Assembly: GCA_038503035.1 (NCBI GenBank) | Contig: JAVSML010020824.1 | Span: forward strand, 127,678 to 191,677 | DNA length: 64,000 bases | Source of the DNA: Crocodylus rhombifer | Lineage: Eukaryota > Chordata > Crocodylia > Crocodylidae | Reading direction: 5' to 3' | Part shown: positions 1 to 11,042 of the stretch, piece after piece | Layout of the letters: every line of letters starts with the position of its first letter | Position numbering within the stretch: the stretch's first letter is position 1 | Position numbers and translations under genes: made by a program | The notes under the pieces: model-generated | Database searches by the model: none | Told to the model about the DNA's origin: nothing | Seen by the model: only the letters and a program-made list of their open reading frames with translations

Positions 1-1275
1 CCCCCCCACACAATATACAACAGTAAGAATTTAATTTGAGTTATTATGCAATCCCCTCCATATACACAATGCAAACACAAATCTTGGCAAATATTTTTTG
101 TAATAAAATTAAAATATTTTATAGTAGGTGTTTGACTGTTCCAAGATGGCAACTCCCCCCTCCCAAAAGGAGTATTTCTGTGGGGCCAGGGGAGGGACTT
201 CTGGTCCCAATCTGGTGACCAGGGGGAGCGACAACCATCAAGGGGTGGGCCTACAGGTGCAGCCCTCAACAGCTCACCAAAACTGATTAAGCAGGGCTAC
301 AACCAAAATAATTGCCCGACCCTGAATTAACAAAAAGTGGGAGAGTCTGATACTTGAAAGAGTGTGTTCTTTTTGTGCTGTATGTGAGTTACCACCCAGA
401 TTGTATTATGAAGTATTAGAGCTGACTCACCATCATCAAATGACCTTATAATGACATCATCATGTATTTATCAAGTGAAATCCTTGCTAGTTATGTTTGC
501 CAATAATTTATTCTTTAAAAAGAAAGAAATCAATAGGTGGATCCAGTCAGAAATATACTTATTCGTTATTTTCAGTCTGTTCAAAGCACCTGCATAATTA
601 AGGATAAATCCAGATTTTAATTGGCTAAAATATGCAATCTGCCTGCTTTCAAGGGTATCCTGAATGAAGTTCTTCTCTAACAATGCAGGGATGTGTTATC
701 ATCCTGTTGCTCCAATAAGCATCAGACAAAATGATTACTTTCTGTCAGTCATTTGGTATTAGCAGAATGGCCATATTAATAAAATAAGCAGCACACTGCA
801 CCTTAAGAGTGGAGGCCTCAGAGTAGAGGCAGCAACTGTCTGCTCTCACTGATTCCCTGAGCACCTTCATGCCACTCACTCAGTCCCCCACCCTTTTCTA
901 GTCCTAGTGTACTGCAGAGTTTGATTCTAGACTTAACCTTGAGAGGAAGCAACCTCAGCCTCGCTGGAGGTAAGGTAGGGAGTATTGCTGAAAACACAGC
1001 TTTCTTGTGGCTTCCTCAGGGATATTATCCGTTTCATTTTTACCTTTCTGGCTTGGTTCCTTTCACAGCCCCTTTTGATCTTACACTGTAGCAGGTAATC
1101 CAGAAGGAGCAAATGCACAGAGGTATGTGCCATATCCATAAAACAATAGGGATATTTTCCAGTTCATCACAAAAAGCCTCCCTGTGACTCCAAGGGTGGC
1201 ATGTTACAGATGGCTGGAGTGGTGTTTAATTGCTGACTGAGAAGTTGTATCCAGCCCTCAGGTAATGTCTGTGGC
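1..1275. other. Non-coding, no feature recognised
   Basis: Ordinary vertebrate-looking non-coding sequence. The short open frames show no codon structure or family resemblance. No repeat end, splice site or RNA gene is supportable here. Confidence 0.5.
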
Positions 1276-2107
1276 AAGGGACAGAAGTTACACTTAAACT
1301 AGTTTAAGTGATCAAAAACTGGTTCAAATCTGTAACACAGTAGAAATTCAGAGCACTTAAACTACTTTAAAAAAGGCCTAAACTGGTTTAAAATAAACCT
1401 GGTTGGATGTTTTATTAGACTGAACTGATTTAAGTCAAACCAGTTAATGGAACTTATGTCCCAGATGCCCACCTGGTTCAAGTTAACTCACAGTCCTCCA
1501 GCATCCCAGGATATTTTGCAGCCCTGGGCTGTTCTGTCTGCTCCAGAGGAGCAGGGTTGGTCCTGCCCCTCTGCTCTGGAGCCAGAGTACTATCACTGCT
1601 GCGGCTGGCTGAGAAGGAGGTTCCTGGCTTGGCCACACTGGACCCTAGCCAGGGTCTGCCTGGCCACGGGGAGGCAATCCCTCTCAGTCTTCCCCTCTCC
1701 CGCTCTGTTCTGTACTCAAGTGGAGAGCAGGGAAAAACATGGGAGGGGCTGCTTCCCCCAGGCAGACTCTGGATGGGGTCCGTGTGGGCCAGGGTAGGGG
1801 TTTAAAACCCCTCCTCCATCATACGCAGCAGGCCAGCTGGGTCCTGGGCACAACCCCCTCTCTGCTTGAGCAGGGGAAAAACCTCTGAGGGCTTCCCTCC
1901 CTTCCCTTCAGCCAGGGCCAGCAGGCTGGGAGGTGTGTTTTAGCACCCTACAACTTCTGGCCTGAGCCACTTCAGGAATGTGGCTGCATTTCCGAAATCA
2001 AATGTGAATGTCTGTTCACTTGCTTCTCAGTTCAATCTATGCAGTGTAGACTAACCTACAAAGATTGGATCAATTCAGCCTTAGGCTCGTTGACTGCCTG
2101 TACTTAG
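1276..2107 (-). mobile_element. Family-A terminal-inverted-repeat element, copy 1 (reverse)
   Basis: First of three copies of one repeat family (others at 13989-15857 and 41295-42203), in the opposite orientation to them. It starts with AAGGGACAG. The first ~170 bases repeat the motif AAACTGGTTT in variants, alternating with its complement. The far end, read in reverse, matches copy 2 across the blocks containing GATTCAATCTTTG, GGTTAGTCTA and AGTGGCTCAGGCC. The interior (about 1500-1950) is GC-rich and matches the other copies in the segment around CCCAGCATCCCAG and GCAGCCCTGGGCTG. No transposase remains. Short inverted ends and subterminal repeats suggest a nonautonomous DNA transposon. No convincing TSD was found, so the superfamily is open. 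Confidence 0.65.
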
Positions 2108-2465
2108 CCTGTGAAGCCCATGCAGGGCAGCAGTAAGGAACAGGGACCATCTGCTGGATCCTTCCACTGCCCGGCTTGCAGTGTCTTGAATTTGTAGATG
2201 ATTTTATTAGGCACATGTTGTTCAGCTTGGTCCTTGTTTTTCTTTAATTAGAGGTTCTGTTTAGTTTTTCTGAGCAACTAACTCAGTGAAGAATCACACA
2301 TTAACCCTGACATACTAGAAGCCAGCACTTTTCTGTTACTCAGGGTTGTTGTATGAGACTCCATATATGTCTTGCAGGATGACTTTTAAGTGTTCTGCTA
2401 CCAAACAGTTAATATTGCCTGTTGGTTTTGATCTTTGGTTCTTTATTTTTTAACCCGTAATAATC
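2108..2465. other. Non-coding stretch upstream of a candidate splice acceptor
   Basis: T-rich sequence. A possible branch-point context (TTTTAACCCGTAAT) lies near 2448-2461, suitably placed for the acceptor at 2500/2501. Otherwise nothing recognised. Confidence 0.35.
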
Positions 2466-2501
2466 TTGTTTTCTTTTCTTCTTTTCCTGCTTCCCCTCCA
2501 G
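2466..2501 (+). promoter_or_regulatory. Candidate 3' splice site (polypyrimidine tract + AG)
   Basis: A nearly pure pyrimidine run of about 33 bases (2466-2498) ends in CAG, with the AG at 2500-2501. This is a textbook strong vertebrate acceptor with no competing AG in the tract. The sequence after it has the character of a long 3' UTR, which fits a terminal exon. The upstream donor is not in view, so use is inferred. Confidence 0.5.
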
Positions 2502-4497
2502 GCCCTTAAACTGACACGAGACATTAAAGAGAGAACCCTTTGCCAAATCTGCTGTCAGCAAGTGGACAGTACTGTTTACAGCTTATGACCTTTGTGAACC
2601 CTGCATAATTTTCCTAATGAAGCTGAGACTGTTAATGGGCCCCTTACCCGAGTGAAGATCCTCCTGTTTTGGAACTGAACTCATTCTGAAGTATGCAAAA
2701 TCTTCTTTTTCTTGGATGGTCAAGCATCTATTGTGGAGACCGTGTTGAGCACCATCCTGTCAAGAACACACTGTATAGCCTTTACAGTAGTTATTTGTTA
2801 TTGAGTCTGTGGTGTTTCAATATATTAATGGTTTATGGGATGTTTTAAGTTGGTGTTTATTTTCAGGGGGTTTCCCCATCTGCCCCCATAACCTCCAATT
2901 TGTTTATTTTTATTTAGATGTTTAAATCATTTTCTTTTTCTCTCCTTGGTGAATCTAAGATACAGCAGATGCACAATGAAAGTCCATGCTAATTACCATC
3001 ACTTAACATTGCTTCCAACACCAACAGGTCCTGAGTATGCATCTTTTGCTACACCAATCAAGAGTGAATGAACTCCAGAGAGAGGTGATTTGTGTGTGGT
3101 TTTTCTTGTTTGTTTGTTGATTTTTTTTCCCCCCCCCCTCAAATCTTTTATTAAATATAAATGGTACACATCTGTTTTTCATAAGCTTCAAACCAGGGTT
3201 GATTATAAAACAAGGGAAACTATTAAGGTTGAATCCTGTCCAGTGCATCCTGAGCTAGGATGCTTTTCATAGTGTTTACAGATTCAGCACCTGATTTGCT
3301 GTAAAACAGATGAGTCTCACCTATTGCTTTATGTTAACACCACTGCCCTGATGGCTGCAGTGAACAGAGTTGAGCTATCTCAGCAGTTCGGAACAAGCTA
3401 TAAGCTGAGTTGCCCACCCCTTGCCAAGCAAGTTGAACATAACCGGTGAGGATCTGGTTTAAAAAAGAAAAACAGAGGAAATGATAATGTACTATATCAC
3501 AGAAAAGATACACTCACAGTGCACACATCAGCAGTGACTTGTAGCAGAAACCTCAGAAGTTCAAACACAAATCAATGCAGGGTTAGCATATTGCATCAGT
3601 GATTTTTCTTACAAACATATCCTTGATTATTTTTTTCCTTCTCACTATGCGTAATCCAATCTGTAAGAAGAAGCATGGAGAGGGAAAGGCAAGGAAGCAA
3701 TATCATACAAATGGCTTTTCATGTAGGTGTAGATTGTAATTGGATAAACGACACTGAAAGACGAGGCAGTTTTATATATTTTGCTTATATGGGTTTCTTT
3801 TGTAAAATAAATAATGATGAATGAATAATAATGAATAAAAGGTATGGTGCTGTATAGATCCTCTCTATAATCTGGAAATTTTGATTACTTTTTATTAGTA
3901 TATTTTGGCGGGAGGGAGGAATAAAGGGGAGAAAACACCAATGGTACATAAGAACTTGCTATGAAAAAGCTCTGAATAGGACAGTGTATACATAATTCTC
4001 CAAAGTGATATATGAAGTTTTTTTTTCTTTGCATAAAAGCATTATGCATATAAATATATAAATATATTTTATTATGTACAGAAACAGATCATTATGCATG
4101 AATGTTAGGAAAACAAGCTAGCATTTTAACCCAAAGTTTCAGTGCATGAGTTCCCACTGACATATGTACCATGCAATGTGGAGTGACTCCTTTTGGCCAC
4201 CATGCACACACACCTACACACAAGTGCACGCACAGAGACTCTTGCACCTGTACCCATTTGTGGGCCCCATCTTGCTCCTTACTTTTCAGTTTCCTGAGGT
4301 AATATCGGTGATATAACAGCTCCTAGTGTGATGGAAGTTTTGTTTTGTATTGTAACCTCCTCATGCTTGTGCTGTTCTATTTTCTAGATGAACCTGTTGA
4401 TTTCATCATGCAGTTTACTGCCTGTGTAAACTCTGTGCAGTTGTGGTTATAGTAGACCCCTAGCATATCAACTCTTCCAAGCAGCTGAGAGTTTATC

Positions 4498-4503
4498 AAT
4501 AAA
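4498..4503 (+). terminator. Poly(A) signal AATAAA (proximal candidate)
   Basis: Canonical hexamer within the candidate 3' UTR, in TTTATCAATAAAAAC, followed by a T-rich stretch. It would give a UTR of about 2 kb if used. Confidence 0.35.
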
Positions 4504-5380
4504 AACAGCAAACCTTTCTTTTTTTAATTAAGGTGGTGTATTTGTTAATGGCAGATTCTAGTTTAGGGAATTTTCTTCATCAGAATTAACTAATGAACAA
4601 TATTGGTGTCTCCCCTTGAGAAGATACTTCTTGTAGCCAGTTCCCCAAGTTGATAGTGTTGTCCTACAGTTATCTGTTTTAGGGGTCTGTTTCTCTTAAG
4701 AGTTCAGGTGTAGGTACCTTTTACCAAAGTTAGTATAGAGCTTCATGACAGTTGTTCATTGCACGCGGTGTGTGTAACGTTATCCGCCAAGTTTTTAGGT
4801 ACATCGTTAAATGTGAGTTAGGCTGAGGGTATTTTTTCCATTTTTTTGGTCCTCTATCACATTGCTCTTGTGGACTGGAGGAATTCTTTTCTTCAAGCCA
4901 CTCCACAGCTGCTACTTCAGCACTCGGGCCACACTTAGCCTTTGCACTGCCTCTGTGTCCCGTCTGCAGTGAGGAATGGCTGGCTTCATTTCCTGGATCC
5001 CTGCTGTACAGTCACAGATTGCAAGTGAACTCTACACATTCAGATGTTCACCCCTGCAGCCCTCCCTCAATCTGCCCCCACTGCACCCCCCCTTTCATGT
5101 TTTGAAGGAGAGAGGGACTGAAGTTGGTGAGCAGAAATTGGTTCCAGATTTACAGTTGTACACAGTCCCGCAATCTTTATTCAGTAGAAGGCTCCCCTGA
5201 AAGCCAGTGGAGTTATCTGCATAGATATGACAGAATTGAGTCATGACTGCCTACTGACAACACAGAACAAGTTGTGTTCAATATTAGGCCTGAGGGGACA
5301 CAAACTAGCGGCTTTAAGTTTTTATAGGTATGGAAGCTAGTCTTGTCAAAAGGAAGGGAAGGAGTTTGTTTGAAAAGACT

Positions 5381-5490
5381 AGGCCAAATTCTGCTATGTT
5401 AAAGCAATCAGAATGCAGAATAACTCCACTGAAATAAGTGGAGTTAAATCTGGATTTACAATGGCACAGATGAGAGAATAAAATGTGATC
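5381..5490. repeat. Degenerate palindromic MITE-like repeat
   Basis: Begins GGCCAAATTCTGCT and contains a hairpin in which AATAACTCCACTG pairs with a later AAGTGGAGTTAAAT. It continues with CTGGATTTACA. From memory this resembles a common sauropsid palindrome with 'ctggatttacaccagtgtaa'-type arms and an 'agcagaatttggcc' end, though this copy is old. It lies inside the candidate 3' UTR. Confidence 0.5.
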
Positions 5491-6673
5491 CTCTCTGTTT
5501 AGACTATGAAGGAAGAGCAGTTGATTCAGAGGCAACCAATCAATGGCAGAGAAGCTGAAAAAAAAAAAACTTATTTTTTTTTAAATGATGGGCTTGATCC
5601 TACTCCTTCTGTATCTGATGGTGTCACTTTCCTTGGCCTGCGTAGTGTAGGTTGGGCCTCCTTTGTAGAGGAAGAGCCTGTACTTGCTGGGGAGAAGTTG
5701 ACACTTATTAGAATTTTTCTGTCTCTAATTTCAGTGGCCAAAATTTTGAAACATAAGTGCCTCAAGTCAAGCAACCAAGGCTGGGATTGTAAAAGGATCT
5801 GGAGGAGTTACATGCTCTACTCGTTGCTTTTCAGTGGGAGTAGTGTACCTAATTTTTACTGCCCTGTTGGAAAAATTCCAGCCTTTAAATGTAGGTGCTT
5901 CCAGAGGTGCTGAATAATGAAAATTCTTATAGAATTCAAAGAGCCACTGTCAAGTATGGATTCAAGTGACTAATCTCACAAATCTGCATTTTTGAAAACT
6001 TTGGCCTTTGATTCCAGGAATGCATTTAAGGAGTAAAATTTTCCTCCTGTAATCATGTCCGACAGGTAGTCTCAGAAGAAATATATAGGACATTTGTTTA
6101 AATTCTTTGTTTAAAAAAGTTCTGAACAAGTCATGTTTATGCAGTTTGGACAATTGCATGCATCTGTTTTTATTTAATATTCTTTGAGAAACGTTGTCGT
6201 ATTAATAATTGGTTATTGGCCACTGCCTAACTCCAGAAATAATTGTATGAGTGCTTTAAAAAGCAAAATTTAGGATCTGTATTTCTTAAAATAATGGCAT
6301 TGCTTGGCAATCAGTCACCTACAATTGTTATAGTACTTGGTGTACATTAGGAATGCCAACAGAGGTGAAGGGGGACCAGATATATTTAGTTAATATGGGT
6401 TGGAAAACAGGATTGTGCATTTGGCTTAATATGTTAAAACTTTTTTTAAAAGTTGCATGATTGGAAAAAATATGTATACAGTATCTGTAAAACTGTTTGA
6501 TCTGTTTTTGTTTCAATCCATATACAACTGGAAGAATATTAAATTCACAGCCTTATAGTGCATGGCCGAATACAAACTGAAGAACTGAACAGTATCCATT
6601 TTCATTTGGACTATGTTTTACTTTCATTTGAAAGGAGACACTATCTTGTTGCATTCTTTCTAAGGTTTTTTTA

Positions 6674-6699
6674 TTAATAATAATAATAATAATAATAAA
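6674..6699. repeat. (AAT)n microsatellite
   Basis: About eight uninterrupted TAA/AAT units in the distal part of the candidate 3' UTR. Confidence 0.9.
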
Positions 6700-6884
6700 T
6701 GCTGCCCTGGATGAATATACTACCTTGCTACACAACGATTGGAAACAAGTTTGTTTTGGGAATCTCCCCCTTTCCAAATGAAGTAGAGATGCAGTGCTTA
6801 CTCCACTCGGTGTTCGTAGATATTGCCTTGTGTATTCCATTTTAAATTGTAATCTAGTTTGTAAAAGAGATGGTGACGCATGTA

Positions 6885-6890
6885 AATAAA
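6885..6890 (+). terminator. Poly(A) signal AATAAA (distal candidate)
   Basis: Canonical hexamer in GTAAATAAAGC. A U/GU-rich element (CCTTGTTTTTATTTTAG) follows about 30 bases later. This is the most plausible 3' end of the transcript whose acceptor is at 2500/2501. TE-dense sequence starts soon after. Confidence 0.45.
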
Positions 6891-6905
6891 GCATAATGGA
6901 TCTCT

Positions 6906-7473
6906 ATATTGAAGATGCAGCCTTGTTTTTATTTTAGTTTATTCTGATGCAGCCATTTACAGCTGAAAAATATGAAGAAAAACTGCGATCAGTGATGTGC
7001 CCAGATGTATTGGATTTTTATGGGGCCTAATCTACAGCCCATCTGATAGCAATGAATTTGTTTGTTTATTTATTGGCTTCACTGGCACAGACTGAAGAAA
7101 CTGCATGGCCTAAGAAGGGAAACTGGAGAGCACAGACCAGGACCTTCTCAGTAACAATCTCCTGACTCAGGAATTCATTCCCACCAGAAATATGGCTAAT
7201 CCCAAATGCAGCCACAGTTATAAAACCTTTTATATACCTCTTTGTCCAGTTGTCCCATTAACAGTAGGCTGTCATTTCAGGAGTTATTGCGGCTATGTAT
7301 ATCCCCGCTGGAAGTGTGCTAATCTTCAGGGTCCCCTTTCTTTAAGATCATTTTTCAAACTCAGAGCTTAAATATAAAAGAACTTGCCCATGCCCATCCT
7401 CACCACCAGCCAACTGACCTTAATGCTGCCCTCACCACAGCAGACTGCAGTCCAGGAGCTGATTGCTGATTTG
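6906..7473. other. Non-coding, no feature recognised
   Basis: Sequence between the candidate poly(A) site and the next element. No ORF, repeat end or RNA signal could be supported. Confidence 0.45.
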
Positions 7474-7581
7474 TAGGGAACCTGGTTTTCTCTGTTAAAA
7501 AAACCCGACCTTTTCTGATTTAAAAAAAATCTGAACTTCTCTGATTAACTACCCCCCCCAAATCTGCATTTTTCCACTATT

Positions 7582-8430
7582 AAATGACACCAAACTATGG
7601 GGAAGTGCAGCCACCCCAGAGGATAGGCTGGCAATCCAGGCTGACTTTGACAGGCTTACAAGGCAGGTGTATCAAAACCTGATGGCATTCAATGCCAAGA
7701 AACACAAAGTGCTCCACCTTGGGAGAGAGAATCCACACTACACTTATATGCTTGGCAGTGCTATGCTAGTTAGCACGGCATCTGAAAGAGACTTGGGGTC
7801 ATAACTGACCTCAAGATGAGCATGACAAACCAATGTGATGTAGCAGCCGGCAAAGCAAAAAAACTGGCCTGCATCTTCTGATGCATCTCAAACAAGACCC
7901 AGGAAGTCATCCTCCTGCTTTACTCAGCCTTGGCAAGACCACTACTGGAATACTGTGTGCGGTTCTGGGCTCTGCAATTCAGAAAGGATGTGGAGAAGCT
8001 CGAGAGAGTCCGGAGGAGAGCCACGTGGATGATTAGAGGACAAGAGAGCAGGCCTTATGAGGAGAGGCTCAGAGACATGGGACTCTTCACCCTGGAAAAG
8101 CGTAGGCTCAGGGGTGACCTGGTGGCAGCCTATAAGTATATAAGGGGTGTGCATCGAGAACTGGGAGAACATCTATTCACCAGGGCACCCCATGAGAAAA
8201 CTAGGTCCAGCAGTCACAAAATCTTGGAAGACCGTTTTAGGCTGGACATAAGGAAAAACTTCTTTACTGTCCGAGTCCCCAGGGCCTGGAATAGACTTAC
8301 CCCAGAAGTGGTGCAGGCACCTACTCTGGATTCCTTTAAGAAACACTTGGATGCCTATCTTGTTGGGATCATTTGACTCGATGATTTGGCAAGGTCCCTT
8401 CCAGCCCTAATGCCTATGAAATCTATGAAA
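7582..8430 (+). mobile_element. CR1 LINE, 5'-truncated, inserted in the composite element
   Basis: Starts inside the reverse transcriptase just before the Y/F-ADD block (AAATGACACCAAACTATGG encodes a degraded DDTKLW) and runs to a complete 3' end, finishing with the CCTTCCAGCCCTAATG block and two ATCTATGA-type 8-mers. It interrupts an AT-rich flank of the surrounding element, so it is the younger insertion. About 0.85 kb of the usual ~4.5 kb remains, the normal outcome of 5'-truncated target-primed reverse transcription. Confidence 0.9.
7930..8376 (+). pseudogene. CR1 ORF2 C-terminal fragment
   Basis: A 148-codon open frame keeps the diagnostic CR1 C-terminal landmarks in order: an R-P-x-L-E-Y-C block, KDVEKLERV, a [12 protein letters not shown] block, [33 protein letters not shown], then AWNRL. 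It ends at a natural stop with the CR1 3' UTR directly after. The catalytic part of the RT is absent, so this is a retroposon remnant without function. Confidence 0.9.
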
Positions 8431-8592
8431 CGCCACTATATATAGGTATCAGTTGCACACAAGATTTTATTGAAATATTTACAATTTTAAAGTGGTTTGG
8501 AAGCCTACCAGTCCCTCAATCATCATAAAATAAATTCTATAACTTATCATGGAAAATCAGAGCTCCCCCTGCCCCCTTCGCTCACCAGGGTG

Positions 8593-8855
8593 CGGGTCCA
8601 GTTGTGGCTTTCACTCCTGCCCCTCCCCTGAGATGTCCCAATATGCCATTGCCCCTCACTTCCAAGCTACAGCCTCCCCCAGCCCTGCAGGTGCCCCTCA
8701 CTCCTGACCCATAGCCCCTGCTTACCTCCTGGTAGCAGCTTCCCCACTGCACCAGGACGTAGGGCCAACTGTGGTTGTCCCCCTCACTGCTTTGTGCCAC
8801 TGACATGCCAGTGTCCTGCCCATGCCATTGCCTCTCACCCTCAAGCCACAGCCCT
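8593..8855. repeat. Degenerate direct repeat in GC-rich core
   Basis: A block around 8593-8670 recurs imperfectly at about 8765-8855. Both run from CCA(A/G)(C/T)TGTGG through a TGCCATTGCC(C/T)CTCAC segment to CAAGC(T/C)ACAGCC. An internal duplication of roughly 170-base period, just outside the inverted repeat at 8880-9570. Confidence 0.55.
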
Positions 8856-8879
8856 GACAGTGCCCCTGTGCTTTCTGCC

Positions 8880-9570
8880 ATTCCCCAGCCAAGGGAAGCC
8901 TGGCTGCAGGCAGGAGGGAGGGAAAGGGAGGAGATGGGGAAGAGGAATGGAGAATGTGATGGGAGTGCAGCAGGGGCCACCCGGGGGCCAGGTAGAGTCT
9001 GCTGCAGCTGCCTTTTAACCCTCCGAGTGGGGGCTGCTGCCAACCACCTGCTGACCCCACGCAAGTCCCTGGCCCACTGCAGTGTCTGTCCCATTACCCC
9101 TGCCCTGGTGCTCCCAGGTGCTGACCGCCCAAATGGTTCCAGATGGCAGCAGTGGGCGCAGCGCAGCCCAGGGGAGTGGGGCTGACAACTGCAGGCTCAC
9201 TGCAACTCTGGCCAGCCCCTGCATCTGTCCCCACTGCAGATCCCGGAGCCACTCTGCTGGGATGCACCACAGCCACCCCAACCATTACTGGCCCCAAGCG
9301 CTTTGATGCCCCTGCCACCGCCTTCTGGAACCACCTGGGCAGTGAGCACCCGGGAGCAGCGGGACGGGGTAGTGGAGTAGTGACGGGATTTGCATGGGAG
9401 CAGCAGGCAGGCAGCAGCAGCCCGCGCTTGGCAGAGGGTAAAAGGTGGCTGGGGCAGACTCCACCTAGTCCCATGGTGCATCCCCCTTTACCTCTCCTCT
9501 TCCTCTCCCTCCCCTCCATCCCATTTGCCCTGCCTGTCACCAGGCTTTCCTTTCCCCCGCCCTTTCCAGC
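8880..9570. repeat. Long imperfect inverted repeat (GC-rich foldback)
   Basis: Left arm about 8880-9190, right arm about 9290-9570 in reverse. Matching landmarks are AGCCTGG(C/T)..CAGGCAG, the GGAGGGAGAGG-type purine run, GTGGAGTCTGC, CTGCCTTTTAACCCTC and GTGCTCCCAGGTGCTGACCGCC/GGTGGTTCCAGAAGGC. The spacer is about 100 bases. Several long overlapping frames here, on both strands, are by-products of GC-rich palindromic sequence and are not genes. Confidence 0.7.
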
Positions 9571-9971
9571 AGGGGCAATCAGTGGGCTCCAAAACTCACA
9601 AAATAGAGTGATGGGCTGTGCAGGGATCAGGAAATTGCTGGCTTCCTCATTCCCAACTCAGCCCCCTGGCAGAAGGAGTTCCAGCTGCCCTCCAGACCCT
9701 GCTTACCCCAAAAGCTGCAGGAGGCAAAGGGAGTTTGAGCCAGCCCTGGTTGGTCTCAGATTCTCAGGCCTCGTCCCCTCCCCCCACCTATAGACAGGGT
9801 TTAGGGTTTTGCCCCCTTTTTGCAAGCAGCTCATTGTAGACTGGAACTTTGCCAGCCGGCAGAGAGCTGTTTGCAAAAGGGGAAATGTGGTTTCCCGCTT
9901 CAATGGGGAAAATCTGCATTTTTCTCCTTTAAAGGGGAAACCTGTATTTTTCTGCAGGAAATGGGAAACCT

Positions 9972-10208
9972 GGAGAAAGAGACAGCTGCTCAGGAAGAAA
10001 CCTGGAAGTAGAAGAGACGCAGTAGTGGGTGCCTTCTCCAGTTTGCGTCATGAAAGAGTAGTGCCTTAGAAGGGGCAGAAGTACAGCGAGGTAACTCACT
10101 CCACCAAATGCCAGCTGTTGCACAGAATTCCTGGCGCTCTACATGGGATAATATATGCTCCCTATCTCATCAACCAAAGGAAATATTTACAGCCATGAAC
10201 TATGGAGG
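9972..10208. other. Non-coding spacer
   Basis: Short spacer between the composite element and the LTR-like sequence. Nothing recognised. Confidence 0.4.
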
Positions 10209-10793
10209 TGTTAGAAATGGAATATTGTTAGAAATGGAGTATTGTTAGAAATGCACAGCTTGCATCTTGCACCTGATAAGAAAGAAACACTGCCAAGGAC
10301 TTTTTTCCTTGGCCAGCCTTGCCACAGCTCTTCTTATACTAAATCACAGACTCTCCCCCAGCTTCTCCCTAGCCTTTCTCATGCAGATTACAGAAGCTGG
10401 AATTCAACTGACTGTGTCCTTGAAAGGGGGGGGGGTTAAACTCTTGGTGACCTATAATAGTCTCTGAGCATGCTCAATTAGCTGATGCATATTTACCTCT
10501 CCGCCCTGCATACTTAAGTAGTTAATTATAATGTACATGCGATGGATGTAGTGATGTAACCACATGTATGTTTGTATGAAATGGAAATGAGCTGTAAGAG
10601 TTCCTGTTTCTGCACACGTGCCCAGGAGGAAAAAGATAAATACAGCCTGCAAAAATTCCTTGGTGGATTCAGAGTAATCTGAGTTTTTGACTCTGCTCTG
10701 ACCCTATTTGCAAATACACCTTTTGTGCTGCTAAATGACTGTGTGTCTGAGATTCTTTGCGAGCCTCCAAGAAACAAACCGCAATCTTTTGCA
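10209..10793 (+). mobile_element. Putative solo LTR of an endogenous retrovirus
   Basis: About 0.58 kb starting TGTTAGAAATG and ending ...CTTTTGCA, so with TG...CA ends. Internal order is LTR-like: a U3-like region, a TATA-like GATAAATACAG near 10636, then a region with GCAAATACACC as a possible poly(A) signal variant. The tail around CTGTGTGTCTGAGATTC and GCGAGCCTCC resembles U5 of gammaretrovirus-like LTRs. No viral coding sequence is present, so it would be a solo LTR left by recombination. No clear TSD was found. The first 17 bases are present three times in tandem. Confidence 0.5.
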
Positions 10794-10996
10794 TCAGAGG
10801 GAGGAAGCCAGCATAAGGGTAAGGAGAGGGAAGGGAGGGGAGCTTCTACTCAAGTGGAGAGGAGAAAGGGTGCTCCTACCCTACCTTGGAGATTATGGGT
10901 AGACCAAATGTATGAGGGAGTCCAAAAGGCAAGGGACTCTAGGCTGCATCCATTCTCAAGCACTAGAGAGTGTGTGACAGAGTTGGTGTCCATAAA

Positions 10997-11042
10997 GCGC
11001 GCGTGCGCGCACACACTCTCTCTCTCTCTCTCTCTCCCTCCC
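10997..11042. repeat. Compound (GC/GT)n-(CT)n microsatellite
   Basis: Alternating purine-pyrimidine GCGCGCGTGCGCGCACACAC, then about eleven CT units. The first part is a potential Z-DNA former. Confidence 0.9.

Larger units (their letters stand above)
2502..6905 (+). other. Candidate terminal exon with ~4.3 kb 3' UTR
   Basis: After the acceptor, the three phases stop at 2507-2509, 2512-2514 and 2586-2588, so the exon would add at most 28 codons, or only one to four. I do not recognise the tail peptide and assign no gene. The next 4.3 kb is T/A-rich with several AATAAA hexamers, including 4498-4503 and 6885-6890. The last is followed by T/GT-rich sequence from about 6918, as at a cleavage site. 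Only one repeat (5381-5490) interrupts it, in contrast to the TE-dense remainder, consistent with selection on a UTR. Short ORFs inside look random. It could instead be a conserved non-coding block next to a cryptic acceptor. Confidence 0.4.
7474..9971. mobile_element. Composite DNA-transposon-like element with GC-rich core
   Basis: The left end starts TAGGGAACCTGG and runs into AT-rich sequence with alternating C/T and poly-A tracts. The right end (about 9880-9971) contains GGGAAACCTG blocks that read in reverse as CAGGTTTCCC. The motif AAATCTGCATTTTTC occurs in both flanks (7560-7576 and 9910-9926), linking them as ends of one element. Between them lie an inserted CR1 (7582-8430) and a GC-rich core (about 8575-9790) containing a long inverted repeat. 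No transposase and no clear TSD are visible, so the outer limits are approximate. Confidence 0.4.

Noticed and set aside
1447..1797. 116-codon frame
   Set aside because: Interior of family-A copy 1; not shared as an open frame by the other copies.
2502..2588. Gene identity from the 28-codon terminal peptide
   Set aside because: The phase is unknown and the peptide is not recognised, so naming a gene would be a guess.
9094..9793. 148- and 216-codon frames on opposite strands
   Set aside because: They sit in the inverted-repeat core at 8880-9570; no codon bias or domain.
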